Source of the DNA: Hahella sp.
GTDB taxonomy: Bacteria > Pseudomonadota > Gammaproteobacteria > Pseudomonadales > Oleiphilaceae
Length of the DNA: 64,000 nucleotides
Assembly: GCA_028280065.1 (NCBI GenBank)
Contig: JANQMN010000034.1
Coordinates: 89,179-153,178, forward strand
Direction: 5' to 3'
Of this stretch, positions 42,448 to 52,372 are shown piece after piece. A program made the translations under genes and the position numbers. The notes under the pieces were generated by a model. It was not told the DNA's origin. It did not search any database and saw only the letters and a list, made by a program, of their open reading frames with translations. The first letter of the stretch is position 1, and every line of letters begins with the position of its first letter.

Positions 42448-43479
42448 TTAAACCCGAGCTGAAAGTTTCCTTCTCTCAAACTCACGAATCCGCTGACGGC
42501 AGTGCTCTATGGTTTGCGCCGTCATAACACTGTGTCTTTCATCCTTCAGTTCCCCGCCCAGATTACGCACAATGGCTTGGGCAGTTTCCACCATATATTC
42601 AAAGGCTTGCAAGCTATCGTCCGGGCCGGGCAAGCGGATAAAGAAACAAACGCCGGGAGTATCCATCATTTCAGTTTCGAAAGTACCCGGTTCCATGACG
42701 TTGGCCATACTGAACTGGACGGGTCCCTTGTCAAAGTCATACTCATGGCGATGGTAAATCGACATTTCGCCTAGTTGCATACCGCAAGCTTCCACCAGCT
42801 TCTGTAACTTGTCGCCCTGGAATACCTCCTCGCCTTTCTGCAGCACGTTAACCACTATAACTTCATCGATATCTTTTGGGCTTTTCGCATGTTTTCCGCC
42901 TGAGGGCTTCCGACCTTGCCGCTTTGCCTTACCGGTATCGTGCAACACAGCCTGGGCACTGGTGATCTTCTTAAGGAAACGATCCTTGAAGTCTTCCGTT
43001 GCAGGCGTTGCTTTGGGAGGGCGATCAGTGCGATCCGCTTTAATTTCAGGATCAGGAGCTGCAATCTGTTGTGCGGAATGCGACGGCGTTGTCGCCACGA
43101 AAGCATCCTCAGGAACATCCGGCAGTTCCTCTCCGGCCTGGCTGATGACTTCCGGATCTGCCGGAACCGAAGAATCCTGCATCGAAAATGTAGGTTCAAG
43201 CGGCTGGTCAACCGTATCGTCGACCAGAGGGATTTCTTCCTCAGACAGATCTGATTCAGTGGAACTATCTTGTCCGGACTTGATGACCCTGACTTCTCCG
43301 GGAAGCTCAGGATTGTAGTCGTCATCGATCGGGGAGCTGTAAGAATTACCGCCCATTCCGGCCGCAATTTCACGGCTGTCGCGACGCGCCCGTCGCACTC
43401 TGCGCAAGCCATCTACCACTACGGCCGCTATTATCACGATACCCGCGATAATCAGCCATTCGCGTAAACTCATTTCCAT
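42448..43479 (-). CDS. zipA: Cell division protein ZipA
   Basis: ZipA tethers FtsZ to the membrane. The 343-residue protein has an N-terminal transmembrane helix (WLIIAGIVIIAAVVVDGL), a basic patch (RRVRRARRDSR), a long acidic/proline-containing linker (residues about 45-200) and the C-terminal FtsZ-binding domain (EVIVVNVLQKGEEVFQGDKL, YHRHEYDFDKGPVQFSMANV, FFIRLPGPDDSLQAFEYMVE). It is encoded between smc and ligA. A second in-frame ATG two codons in (43473) is an equally possible start. Confidence 0.95.
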   Translation of the reverse strand: MEMSLREWLIIAGIVIIAAVVVDGLRRVRRARRDSREIAAGMGGNSYSSPIDDDYNPELPGEVRVIKSGQDSSTESDLSEEEIPLVDDTVDQPLEPTFSMQDSSVPADPEVISQAGEELPDVPEDAFVATTPSHSAQQIAAPDPEIKADRTDRPPKATPATEDFKDRFLKKITSAQAVLHDTGKAKRQGRKPSGGKHAKSPKDIDEVIVVNVLQKGEEVFQGDKLQKLVEACGMQLGEMSIYHRHEYDFDKGPVQFSMANVMEPGTFETEMMDTPGVCFFIRLPGPDDSLQAFEYMVETAQAIVRNLGGELKDERHSVMTAQTIEHCRQRIREFERRKLSARV

Positions 43480-43624
43480 TATCTATTTATCCTCAGTGTA
43501 TTGACTCACTGTTTAATAGAAAAAATTGTCGCCGTCGACCCTAGGCTCTGTTGACAAGCGTCTTCACCTGATCCTGGTGATTGATATAAAAGCTAAGGAT
43601 TGCAGAATCCTCCGATGATTACAA

Positions 43625-46600
43625 TTACATTGCCGCCATTGCGGCTGCTTCCTCGACATCTACCGAAACTAATCGGGACACGCCGGGTTCATGCATGGTC
43701 ACTCCCATCAAATGATCTGCCATTTCCATCGCAATCTTATTGTGGGTAATGTAGATAAACTGTACTTGAGCCGACATTTCTTTCACCATCTGTGAATAGC
43801 GCCCGACATTTGTATCATCCAGCGGAGCGTCAACCTCATCCAGCATGCAAAATGGTGCCGGATTGAGCTGAAAAATGGAAAAAATAAGGGCAATTGCCGT
43901 CAATGCCTTTTCACCACCGGAAAGCAAATGGATGGTACTGTTCTTCTTCCCCGGCGGTCGCGCCATAATTGCCACACCCGTTTCCAATAAATCTTCGCCG
44001 GTTAATTCGAGGTAGGCATTGCCACCGCCAAAGACTTTCGGGAACAGGCTCTGCAAGCCTTCATTTACCTGGTCGAAGGTGTCTTTGAATTTCGCCCGGG
44101 TTTCCCGGTCTATTTTACGAATGGCAGATTCGAGGGTTTCCAAAGCCTGCTGCAACTCTTCATTCTGGCCATCGAGATACTGCTTGCGCTCCGATTGTGA
44201 CTCGAATTCATCAATTGCCGCCAAATTGATCGGACCAAGGCGGGTAATCTTACTCGTCAGTGTCTCAATTTCCGCCTGGATAGCCATCTCGGTGTCCTGC
44301 TCCGCCAATAAGGGCAATAACTGCTGAAGCTCAAACTGGCTCTCGGCCAACTGATCCCGCAAGGTATTTTTTCTGACATCCACTTCACGCAAACGCATCC
44401 GGTTGTTTTCAATTTTTCCGCGCACTTCCTGAATCGCCTGCTCATTTATCAAGCGTAACGATTCATCGTTTTTCATGCTGTTTTCGAGCTCGGTCAGGTT
44501 TTCCCGGGTTTCCGTCAGAGTTTTTTCCTGCTTGACGCGCAAATCCAAATACTGTTCAAGCGATTCGGTAAATTCTTCCAATGGAACGGTCTGCTCATCC
44601 AGATTCGAGGTTATCCATTCACGCCGCTGCTCAGCACGTAGGTAGGCGGTTGCACTCTTCTCCAAGGCAGTCTTTAGTGAATCGCGGCGGGCCTGTAATG
44701 CTCCGAGACGTATTTGGGCTTGGTGCGCATGCTCCCGGTCCTGGCGTGCCTGGCTGCGTAATTGGTCAAGCTGTCGGCGTTTAGAGTCCCGGTCGTCAAG
44801 CAATTGTTCTTTGCGTTCCAGCGAGATTTCTAAATCTAACAGTGCTTGCTGCCAAACTTCGCGGCTTTCGTTAAGGTTGTGGCGTTCTGTCTCGACCGAT
44901 GCCGAGAGTTGCTCTAGCTCTATTTTAACGCTTTCACGCCGGCGCACTACTTGCTCCGTTCTTGCTTGACGGGCACTTAAATCCGTCTTGCGCTGTAGAA
45001 TCTGTCTATTTAATTCCAGTAACCGGTTTTGAATCTGCTCCTGCCGGCTCTCAGCAGCTTGCAGGTCTTCTTTCAATTGCAGCTTTTGCTCCACCAAATG
45101 GTTTACAAGCTGTTGCTGCCGGCCAATGTCGCCGGAAAGCTCGGCCAACCTGCGTTTTCTTGCCAGCACTCCAGCGTTATTTGAGCGTTTTGGCGGTCCG
45201 GCAAACCAAGTGGCGGCAACGAGCGATCCGTCTGGTAACAGGCAAATCAAGCCGGCATCCTGCCGAATTTTTTGTCGAGCCGCAGCAATGGACGCCGCAG
45301 GCTGCAATTTTCCAAACCATTGTTCGACGGCAACCGCGGCATCTTGCCAGTTGGCAAATTCGGACTCTGCAGCGGCGTTTGTATTCTGCCCGGCGATGAC
45401 CACCACACCTGCAGGCGGATGTGAATGGCCACCTTCGAGGAGTTGGTCCAAGGCATCCTGACTCTCGACTATCCGCGCCTCCAGGCGCTCTCCAAGCAAA
45501 GATTCAACGGCTTTCTCCCATGCCGGCTGGATATCGACACTATCCACCAAACGCTGATTATTCTGCAAGCCTGTTTCTGTCAGCCACCGTTGTAGATCCT
45601 CATCTACGGCATCTGCGTCATGCCGCTGCAACGCTTGCAAAGAGGCTTCTTCGGCCAGTAACGTCTGGGCCTTGGCATCCGCCTGGTTAAACTCGAGTTG
45701 TAACGCTTCCAATTGCTGCCTGGCTGTTTTTGCAGCGACCTTATCGGTTTCCAGCGCTTCGGTCATGTCTGACTGGGCTAATTCAAGCTCGGCAAGCAGT
45801 TCTCTTTGTTCAGCCAATTCTTCCGTATCATCTGCCAGCTCATTGGTCTCCAGTTCAACCTGCAAACCATTTATCCGGAGCTGCATTTGTTCTATTTGCT
45901 TTTCCGTCTGTTGAATGCGTGTTTGTTCTATTTCGGCAGAGCGTTGTAGCGCATTTCTGGAATCGGTAAAGGCATCCCATTCCTGCTGCCAATCATGCAT
46001 CCGCTCTTCAGCTTCAGACAACGCCACAGAGGAGTTCTCTGCCTTTTCCGATAGGACTTCGCGCTCAGGTTCCAACTCAAGGATCTCTTCCTGCAAATCT
46101 TCCAGTTGGCTTTGTTCCGTGGCCTGCTCTTCTTTTAACTGCGCCAACGTTGATTGCAGTTCCGTTAACTCCAACTTCAACTGCTGCTCGCGTTCCTTGG
46201 CGCTTTTTATCTGCTGCTCAAGTTTGGCAATCTCCGCTCCAGTACCATAAAAATCCGCCTGTGCTCGATTGACTGCCTCGCTGGCATCATGGCGTTTTAC
46301 ACGGAGCTCTTCCAGCGTCGCATCGACTTGATTGCGTTCGTACAAGTGCTTTTCGAGGACTACCTCATCGTCCCGCAACCGGACGTTTAGAATTTCTGAT
46401 TCACTATCCAACTGGTTCCAGCGAAAACTGCTGAGTAACGCTTTCTTCTCCCGTTCCTTGGCTTTCAGTTCTTTATAGCGTTCCGCAGCGCGGGCTTGGC
46501 GTTGCAGGCTTTGCAGTTGACGGTCAAGCTCTTCGCGAATATCGGCCAGCCGCTCAAGATTCTCCTTGGTTCGCTTCATACGGTTTTCCGTTTCGCGGCG

Positions 46601-47128
46601 CCGTTCCTTATATTTTGAGATCCCGGCAGCTTCCTCAATAAATATCCGCAAGTCTTCCGGCTTGGATTCAATTAACCGGGAAATCATCCCCTGTTCGATA
46701 ATCGCGTAACTTCGCGGACCCAGCCCTGTACCTAAAAACAAGTCCGTAATATCTTTCTTGCGGCATTTGTTGCTGTTCAGATAATACTGGGAAAGGCCGT
46801 CGCGAGTGACTTTACGCTTTACCGACACCTCATTATACCGGGCAAACTCGCCTTTGATGATGCCTCCGGTATTATCAAAGATAAGCTCGATGCTGGCTTG
46901 ACCCACCGGTTTTCGGCTGTTCGAGCCGTTAAAAATAACATCCGCCATGGACTCACCACGTAGATGCTTGGCAGAACTTTCGCCCATGACCCAACGCACC
47001 GCATCGATGATATTGGATTTACCACAGCCATTCGGGCCCACAACACCTGCCATATTGCTCGGAAAATGCACGGTTGTCGGATCTACAAAAGACTTGAATC
47101 CGGCAAGTTTGATGGACTTAAGACGCAT
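43625..47128 (-). CDS. smc: Chromosome segregation protein Smc
   Basis: Smc is the condensin-type ATPase for chromosome organisation, working with ScpA/ScpB. The 1167-residue protein has the N-terminal Walker A GPNGCGKSNIIDAVRWVMGE, two long coiled coils (about 170-500 and 660-1000) rich in Q, E, L and R, a hinge around 500-650 (LERLEARIVESQ-type region GERLEARIVESQDALDQLLE), the ABC signature HLLSGGEKALTAIALIF and Walker B FCMLDEVDAPLDDTNV. A complete Smc rather than MukB fits non-enteric gammaproteobacteria. It is followed by zipA and ligA. Confidence 0.97.
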   Translation of the reverse strand: MRLKSIKLAGFKSFVDPTTVHFPSNMAGVVGPNGCGKSNIIDAVRWVMGESSAKHLRGESMADVIFNGSNSRKPVGQASIELIFDNTGGIIKGEFARYNEVSVKRKVTRDGLSQYYLNSNKCRKKDITDLFLGTGLGPRSYAIIEQGMISRLIESKPEDLRIFIEEAAGISKYKERRRETENRMKRTKENLERLADIREELDRQLQSLQRQARAAERYKELKAKEREKKALLSSFRWNQLDSESEILNVRLRDDEVVLEKHLYERNQVDATLEELRVKRHDASEAVNRAQADFYGTGAEIAKLEQQIKSAKEREQQLKLELTELQSTLAQLKEEQATEQSQLEDLQEEILELEPEREVLSEKAENSSVALSEAEERMHDWQQEWDAFTDSRNALQRSAEIEQTRIQQTEKQIEQMQLRINGLQVELETNELADDTEELAEQRELLAELELAQSDMTEALETDKVAAKTARQQLEALQLEFNQADAKAQTLLAEEASLQALQRHDADAVDEDLQRWLTETGLQNNQRLVDSVDIQPAWEKAVESLLGERLEARIVESQDALDQLLEGGHSHPPAGVVVIAGQNTNAAAESEFANWQDAAVAVEQWFGKLQPAASIAAARQKIRQDAGLICLLPDGSLVAATWFAGPPKRSNNAGVLARKRRLAELSGDIGRQQQLVNHLVEQKLQLKEDLQAAESRQEQIQNRLLELNRQILQRKTDLSARQARTEQVVRRRESVKIELEQLSASVETERHNLNESREVWQQALLDLEISLERKEQLLDDRDSKRRQLDQLRSQARQDREHAHQAQIRLGALQARRDSLKTALEKSATAYLRAEQRREWITSNLDEQTVPLEEFTESLEQYLDLRVKQEKTLTETRENLTELENSMKNDESLRLINEQAIQEVRGKIENNRMRLREVDVRKNTLRDQLAESQFELQQLLPLLAEQDTEMAIQAEIETLTSKITRLGPINLAAIDEFESQSERKQYLDGQNEELQQALETLESAIRKIDRETRAKFKDTFDQVNEGLQSLFPKVFGGGNAYLELTGEDLLETGVAIMARPPGKKNSTIHLLSGGEKALTAIALIFSIFQLNPAPFCMLDEVDAPLDDTNVGRYSQMVKEMSAQVQFIYITHNKIAMEMADHLMGVTMHEPGVSRLVSVDVEEAAAMAAM

Positions 47129-47193
47129 ACAGGTTTTATCGGTTCATGCTTGGCGGCTGGTCATACTTGGAAGCTACTATCTTATTATTACTT

Positions 47194-47225
47194 GCGCTTA
47201 CTGTTATTCGCGCTTACTGTTAATC
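47194..47225. repeat. Two 16-bp tandem repeats upstream of smc
   Basis: GCGCTTACTGTTATTC (47194-47209) is directly followed by GCGCTTACTGTTAATC (47210-47225), differing at one base. The pair lies between the GntR gene end and the smc start, 66 bp upstream of smc, so it could sit in the smc promoter. No function is evident. Confidence 0.6.
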
Positions 47226-47244
47226 GCAATTGGAAATTATTGCC

Positions 47245-47928
47245 TTATCCTGCCTCCGCCACCGCCGAACCGTCAGCGAGTACTTTCAACAGCAGTTCTT
47301 TTTGATGCTCGGAAAAGCTTTCGATGACCAGCTTAATGCCTGCCATGTCCCGGTCTTCCACGGCTTTGAAAAGGCCGTTATAAAATTTCAGGGATTGCAC
47401 CAACTCATCTCGGTGAGAACGGATGGCCAAATAGTAGGTTCGACTTACGGCGGGCCGGAGATTGATTAGCACTTCTTCCAAATACGGATTATCAACAATT
47501 TCCAAGCACATTTGCATTAATTCGAAACCGGATTCGACAATCGCTTCTGCCGTGGAGTCTTGATCCAGGGTGATGGTGTTGATTTTTTGTATTTGATCCA
47601 GCAAAGGCATGAGTCTGGTGCCTTCCCAAAGGGAGGCTATCTTCGAGGCCAGCATCACTAGAAGTGTTGCATACACGTCATATAAGGCAGCGATATTCTC
47701 GGGAGTGAGGTCGCTTACGACTGCTCCTTTGCGCGGAAAAATTTCAATCAGGTGACGGCGCTCCAACAGGAGCAGTGCCTCTCGCACAGATCCCCGGCTT
47801 ACGTCCAAATCGGCGACGACTTTGAGCTCCTGGATACGTTCCTTCGGCTGCATCTGCCCGGTAATGATCAACCTACCCAGGTGCTGGGCAATTTGCTCGG
47901 ATAGGCTTTCGGGTTGTTGAAATCGCAT
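47245..47928 (-). CDS. GntR-family transcriptional regulator (FCD type)
   Basis: A 227-residue regulator with an N-terminal winged helix (LSEQIAQHLGRLIITGQMQP, LKVVADLDVSRGSVREALLL, RRHLIEIFPRKGAVVSDLTP) and an all-helical C-terminal FCD ligand domain (VYATLLVMLASKIASLWEG; YYLAIRSHRDELVQSLKFYN). This is the FadR/GntR subfamily that usually responds to organic acids. It lies upstream of smc on the same strand, as a GntR gene does in Pseudomonas. Its target and effector cannot be told from the context. Confidence 0.9.
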   Translation of the reverse strand: MRFQQPESLSEQIAQHLGRLIITGQMQPKERIQELKVVADLDVSRGSVREALLLLERRHLIEIFPRKGAVVSDLTPENIAALYDVYATLLVMLASKIASLWEGTRLMPLLDQIQKINTITLDQDSTAEAIVESGFELMQMCLEIVDNPYLEEVLINLRPAVSRTYYLAIRSHRDELVQSLKFYNGLFKAVEDRDMAGIKLVIESFSEHQKELLLKVLADGSAVAEAG

Positions 47929-48107
47929 ACACTATTTGCCATTAACCAAAGATGGTGTTCCCTGCGTTCCTCGGCGCATTAGTCCGGTGGCTGAAAACAG
48001 GACTCAAATGCTAGGGAAGGATTAGCAGCGGATTTTAGCACAGCCACTAGCGATCACCTATGTTATTGTGTCTAGCCAATTTGTTTACCGAATAAGGCGA
48101 CTGTTCC

Positions 48108-48656
48108 ATGGCTCTTAGCGCCACGATATTTAAGACACAGCTACAAATTGCCGACATGGACCGGGGGTACTACGCAGAACATCGACTTACGCTGGCCAGG
48201 CACCCATCGGAAACAGACCAACGCATGATGTTGCGACTTATTATGTTTGCCCTATTTGCTAGTGAGACGTTGCGTTTCACCAAGGGTATTTCCACCCAAG
48301 ACGAACCGGATATCTGGGAAATAGACCATGCGAATGAAATCCAGCGCTGGATCGAGCTTGGTTTACCCGATAGCAGCCGGATAAAAAAAGCCATCGGCCG
48401 CGCCAACGAAGTTGTGGTCTGCGCATATGGTGGCCGCAATGTCGATCCTTGGTGGCAGCGTACGAAAAACGAGCTTGGTGAGGTTAAACATCTAAAGGTG
48501 TATGAAGTCTCTACTGACCAGTATGACGGGCTGGCAGATTTTGTCGCTCGCACGATGAATCTTCAATGCACGATTCAGGATGGCCAGATTTGGCTCACGA
48601 ACGACCGTCTCAGCAGAAGTATCGACCTGCAGATCTTATATTCCAGAGAATCTTAA
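48108..48656 (+). CDS. yaeQ: YaeQ family protein
   Basis: A 182-residue protein with the YaeQ signatures MALSATIFKTQLQIADMDRG, LTLARHPSETDQRMMLRL, GISTQDEPDIWEID and RIKKAIGRANEVVVCAYGG. YaeQ has a restriction-endonuclease-like (PD-(D/E)XK) fold but no confirmed enzymatic activity. It is divergent from the GntR gene (179 bp apart) and convergent with ung. Confidence 0.93.
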   Translation: MALSATIFKTQLQIADMDRGYYAEHRLTLARHPSETDQRMMLRLIMFALFASETLRFTKGISTQDEPDIWEIDHANEIQRWIELGLPDSSRIKKAIGRANEVVVCAYGGRNVDPWWQRTKNELGEVKHLKVYEVSTDQYDGLADFVARTMNLQCTIQDGQIWLTNDRLSRSIDLQILYSRES

Positions 48657-48719
48657 ACTTGCCTGTTCGCTGTCAGAAATAGCCCTCGAAACCGAGACAT
48701 TTTATTTTTCTTCATTTTC

Positions 48720-49469
48720 TCAGGCTTCAGCTTTGGCCTTTTCAAGAAAGCCCGCGTCGTTCAACAGGGCTTTCGGGGGCAGACGCCAGTCGATGGGTTT
48801 AAGTGCATTCGCTTCCAAATAGCTATTGGTCTGAGAAAAATGCCGACAGCCTAAAAATCCCCGATGAGCCGAAAGAGGCGACGGATGCACTGTTTCCAGA
48901 ACCAAATGCTTGTTGCGATCTATAAACGCTCCCTTCTTCTGGGCGTAGCTTCCCCAGAGTAAAAACACCAAATGCTCACGCTCTTGATTCAATGCGGCTA
49001 TGACTGCATCGGTAAACTGCTCCCAGCCCTTGCCTTGATGGGATGCAGCTTTGCTCTGCTCAACGGTCAACACACTGTTGAGTAACAAGACACCTTGTTG
49101 CGCCCAATAGCCCAGACAACCGTGTTCCGGCAAAGGGCAGCCAAGATCCGTATTGATTTCCTTAAAAATATTCAGCAATGAAGGTGGCGGTTTGACTCCT
49201 GGCAATACTGAAAAACACAGGCCATGGGCTTGACCGGGACCGTGATAGGGGTCTTGGCCCAATACGACCACCTTCACCCTGTCAATAGGCGTGGAATTCA
49301 GCGCATTAAAGCAATTACCCAAACTTGGGTATATGGTTTTTCCAGCCCGGTCTTCGCTGGCGAGAAATGCACCGAGATCTGCCATTCGGCTACTGGAAAA
49401 TTCATGTTGCAAACGCACATCCCAACCATTTCCCGCCTGTAGACTTTTCTGTAAAACCGCTGCGCTCAT
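48720..49469 (-). CDS. ung: Uracil-DNA glycosylase
   Basis: Ung removes uracil from DNA in base-excision repair. The 249-residue family 1 enzyme has the water-activating motif [20 protein letters not shown], the uracil pocket [21 protein letters not shown] and the Leu-intercalation loop [15 protein letters not shown]. It is somewhat longer than E. coli Ung, mainly at the C-terminal end. AGAAAG precedes the ATG. It lies 72 bp after lysS on the same strand. Confidence 0.96.
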   Translation of the reverse strand: MSAAVLQKSLQAGNGWDVRLQHEFSSSRMADLGAFLASEDRAGKTIYPSLGNCFNALNSTPIDRVKVVVLGQDPYHGPGQAHGLCFSVLPGVKPPPSLLNIFKEINTDLGCPLPEHGCLGYWAQQGVLLLNSVLTVEQSKAASHQGKGWEQFTDAVIAALNQEREHLVFLLWGSYAQKKGAFIDRNKHLVLETVHPSPLSAHRGFLGCRHFSQTNSYLEANALKPIDWRLPPKALLNDAGFLEKAKAEA

Positions 49470-49541
49470 TTCTTTCTAACCCTCATCACTTTTTTTGCCC
49501 CACTTGGATGACCTTAAGAACGCTACTTTATCTAAGTCGTT

Positions 49542-51089
49542 TTAGTCAGCAGCCTTACTTCCCTCACGAGGACGCATGTGGGGAAATAAAATAACATCTC
49601 GGATCGAAGGCGAGTCTGAGAACAACATTACCAGACGATCAATGCCGATTCCTTCTCCGGCGGTCGGCGGCATGCCGTGCTCCAGTGCGACGATATAGTC
49701 TTCGTCATAAAACATCGCCTCGTCGTCCCCGGCTTCTTTTTCTTCTACCTGTTGGCGGAATCTATCCGCCTGATCTTCAGGGTCGTTCAACTCTGAAAAT
49801 CCGTTGGCAATTTCCCTGCCACCGACGAAGAACTCAAAGCGATCTGTCACGAACGGATTTTCATCATTGCGCCGCGCCAGGGGCGACACTTCGGTGGGGT
49901 ATTCCGTGATAAAGGTCGGCTGCAACAAACGGTGTTCAACTGTTTTCTCAAAAATCTCAATTTGAACTTTACCCAACCCCCAGGAATCCTTCAGCGGAAT
50001 TCCCAAGTCGGCAGCGACTTTCTGCGCTGCTTCCAATGAATCAAGATTGGTTTTGGTAAGCTTCTGATTATAATGCAGAATGGAATCCAATACGGTCATG
50101 CGCTGGAACGGCTGGCCAAAATCGTAGTGCACTTCTTCAACGACTTCGTCGTTGCTATCTCGCACTGTATTGCGCACTATCGTGGCTCCCAAGACTTCCT
50201 GGGCCAGCCAACGCAGCATATCTTCGGTCAGATCCATCAGATCGTTGTAATCCGCAAATGCCTGATAAAACTCGATCATAGTGAACTCGGGATTGTGCCG
50301 GGTCGATAACCCTTCGTTCCGAAAATTGCGGTTGATTTCAAAAACTTTTTCGAAGCCGCCTACGACCAATCGCTTCAGAAACAATTCCGGCGCGATACGT
50401 AAGTACATGTCGATATCCAATGAATTGTGGTAGGTCGCAAACGGCCGAGCCGTCGCACCACCGGGAATTACCTGCAGCATCGGTGTTTCCGCCTCAACAA
50501 AATCTTTTTTGGTGAGGTAGTAACGCATGCACTCAATCAATTTCGAGCGAATCTGAAAGGTCTTTTTGGTAGCTTCATTGACAATCAGGTCCAGATAACG
50601 CTGCCGGTACTTAGCTTCCGTATCCGCCAAGCCCTTAAATTTGTCTGGCAGAGGACGCAGCGCTTTCGTCAACAGACGGGGCGATTCCATATCGACGTAC
50701 AGATCGCCTTTATTGGACTTATGCAGCAATCCTTCCGTGGCGACAATATCGCCCAGATCCCAAGATTTCACCATGGCAAGCTGTTCGGCGCTCAGTGCCT
50801 TGCGGTTCACATACAACTGGATGCGTCCGCTCATATCCTGAATAACGATAAAGGCGCCCCGGTTTAACATAATCCGACCGGCCACTTTAACGCGCACGCC
50901 TAAGTCGATAATTTCCTGTTTATCCTTTTCGCCATAACGAGCCTGCAGCTCTCCGCACATAACATCCCGGCGAAAGTCGTTCGGGTAAGCCTGTCCGAGT
51001 TTGCGGAGGCTTTCCAGCTTGGCCTTTCTTTCCGCAATAAGTTTGTTTTCTTCCACCTGGGCGGTTTTATCTGTCATAGCATCTGTCAC
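49542..51089 (-). CDS. lysS: Lysyl-tRNA synthetase (class II)
   Basis: LysS charges tRNA-Lys. The 515-residue class II enzyme has the N-terminal OB-fold anticodon-binding domain ([20 protein letters not shown]), motif 1 with [20 protein letters not shown], motif 2 [20 protein letters not shown], and motif 3 [20 protein letters not shown]. The start shown is a GTG; an ATG four codons in (51077) is an alternative, and neither has a strong ribosome site. It follows prfB by 89 bp, the conserved prfB-lysS pair. Confidence 0.96.
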   Translation of the reverse strand: MTDAMTDKTAQVEENKLIAERKAKLESLRKLGQAYPNDFRRDVMCGELQARYGEKDKQEIIDLGVRVKVAGRIMLNRGAFIVIQDMSGRIQLYVNRKALSAEQLAMVKSWDLGDIVATEGLLHKSNKGDLYVDMESPRLLTKALRPLPDKFKGLADTEAKYRQRYLDLIVNEATKKTFQIRSKLIECMRYYLTKKDFVEAETPMLQVIPGGATARPFATYHNSLDIDMYLRIAPELFLKRLVVGGFEKVFEINRNFRNEGLSTRHNPEFTMIEFYQAFADYNDLMDLTEDMLRWLAQEVLGATIVRNTVRDSNDEVVEEVHYDFGQPFQRMTVLDSILHYNQKLTKTNLDSLEAAQKVAADLGIPLKDSWGLGKVQIEIFEKTVEHRLLQPTFITEYPTEVSPLARRNDENPFVTDRFEFFVGGREIANGFSELNDPEDQADRFRQQVEEKEAGDDEAMFYDEDYIVALEHGMPPTAGEGIGIDRLVMLFSDSPSIRDVILFPHMRPREGSKAAD

Positions 51090-51178
51090 GATTTCTGAAA
51101 ATTATTAAGGTTACTGATCCTGGTTGACGCGGTTAACTCATTTTCATCCGGAAACTGAGGTTTCTGAGTGAAAACTAA

Positions 51179-52277
51179 CTACAGCCCTTTCTTCAAACTG
51201 GCTTCAATAAATGCATCGATACCGCCGTCGAGTACAGCCTGGCAATTAGAGGTTTCCACTGAGGTGCGCAGGTCTTTGATACGCGACTGGTCAAGCACAT
51301 ACGAGCGAATTTGACTCCCCCAGCCAATATCAGCCTTGCTGTCTTCCAGCGCTTGGGCTTCACTGGAACGCTTTTGCAACTCCAGCTCATATAGCTTGGC
51401 TTTTAACTGTTTCATCGCCTGATCTTTGTTTTTATGCTGGGAGCGATCATTCTGGCACTGGGTTACGACTCCTGTTGGCAAATGGGTAATTCGCACCGCG
51501 GATTCAGTTCTGTTGACATGCTGGCCACCAGCGCCGGAGGCTCGATAAACATCAACCCGCAAGTCGGCTGGATTGATTTCAATATCGATGTTGTCGTCCA
51601 CCTCAGGTGAAACAAACACTGAAGCAAAAGACGTATGACGCCGGTTACCTGAATCAAAGGGAGATTTTCTTACTAACCGGTGCACCCCGGTTTCGGTACG
51701 CAACCAGCCATAGGCATACTCTCCCTGAAAGTATATCGTTGCACTCTTGATCCCGGCAACGTCCCCTGGTGATGCTTCGATCAACTCCGTTTTAAAACCG
51801 CGACGTTCGCCCCAGCGAAGAAACATTCTCAATAGCATCTCTGCCCAGTCCTGGGCTTCTGTCCCCCCCGACCCGGACTGGATATCAAGATAGGCACTGT
51901 TGGAATCGAGTTCTCCTGAAAACATCCGGCGGAATTCCAACTCTTCCACCCGGACTGTCAGTTGATCCAACTCCGCGGTAATATCGTCTACAGCTTCTGA
52001 ATCTGCTTCATCTACAGCCATTTCCAACAGTTCATCCGCATCGGTCAGGCCACCGCTGACGGTTTCACAGGTTTCCACTACTGCCTCTAGGCTGGACCGC
52101 TCCTTGCCTAACGCTTGGGCGCGCTCCGGATCATTCCAGACATCCGGATCTTCAAGTTCGCGCTGAACTTCCTCCAAGCGTTCCTTTTTCAGATCATAGT
52201 CAAAGATACCCCCGGAGGGATTCTATGCGTGTTCGTAGATCTTTTATGCGGTTTGCGATTGGCGCAACTTCTAACAT
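51179..52277 (-). CDS. prfB: Peptide chain release factor 2, with programmed +1 frameshift
   Basis: RF2 terminates translation at UGA and UAA. The gene starts at ATG 52277; 25 codons ([14 protein letters not shown]..., ending in SLRGYL) lead to an in-frame TGA at 52202-52200. A +1 shift at CTT-TGA-C then continues [20 protein letters not shown] to 51179, for 365 residues in all, the E. coli length. Key motifs are [20 protein letters not shown], the GGQ hydrolysis loop in [19 protein letters not shown] and SPFDSG (tripeptide SPF for stop recognition). RF2 itself sets the frameshift efficiency, so the gene is autoregulated. It lies between recJ and lysS. Confidence 0.96.
52195..52211 (-). promoter_or_regulatory. 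prfB programmed +1 frameshift site
   Basis: On the minus strand the sequence is CCGGGGGTATCTTTGACTA. An internal Shine-Dalgarno-like GGGGG stands just before the slippery CTT followed by TGA-C, matching the E. coli RF2 frameshift site in both order and spacing. When RF2 is scarce, ribosomes pause at UGA and slip forward one base. Confidence 0.93.
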
Positions 52278-52372
52278 AAACAGGGTGTCTCCAGCAGGGT
52301 CAAAACAAAGCGAGCTATTGTATAAGAACTACTGGCAGAGTAAAACTCCAGTCCGGCACCAAGGAGGATTGA

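Noticed and set aside
42809..43318. 169-codon Ser-rich plus-strand frame opposite zipA
   Set aside because: Arises from the low-complexity acidic ZipA linker read on the other strand.
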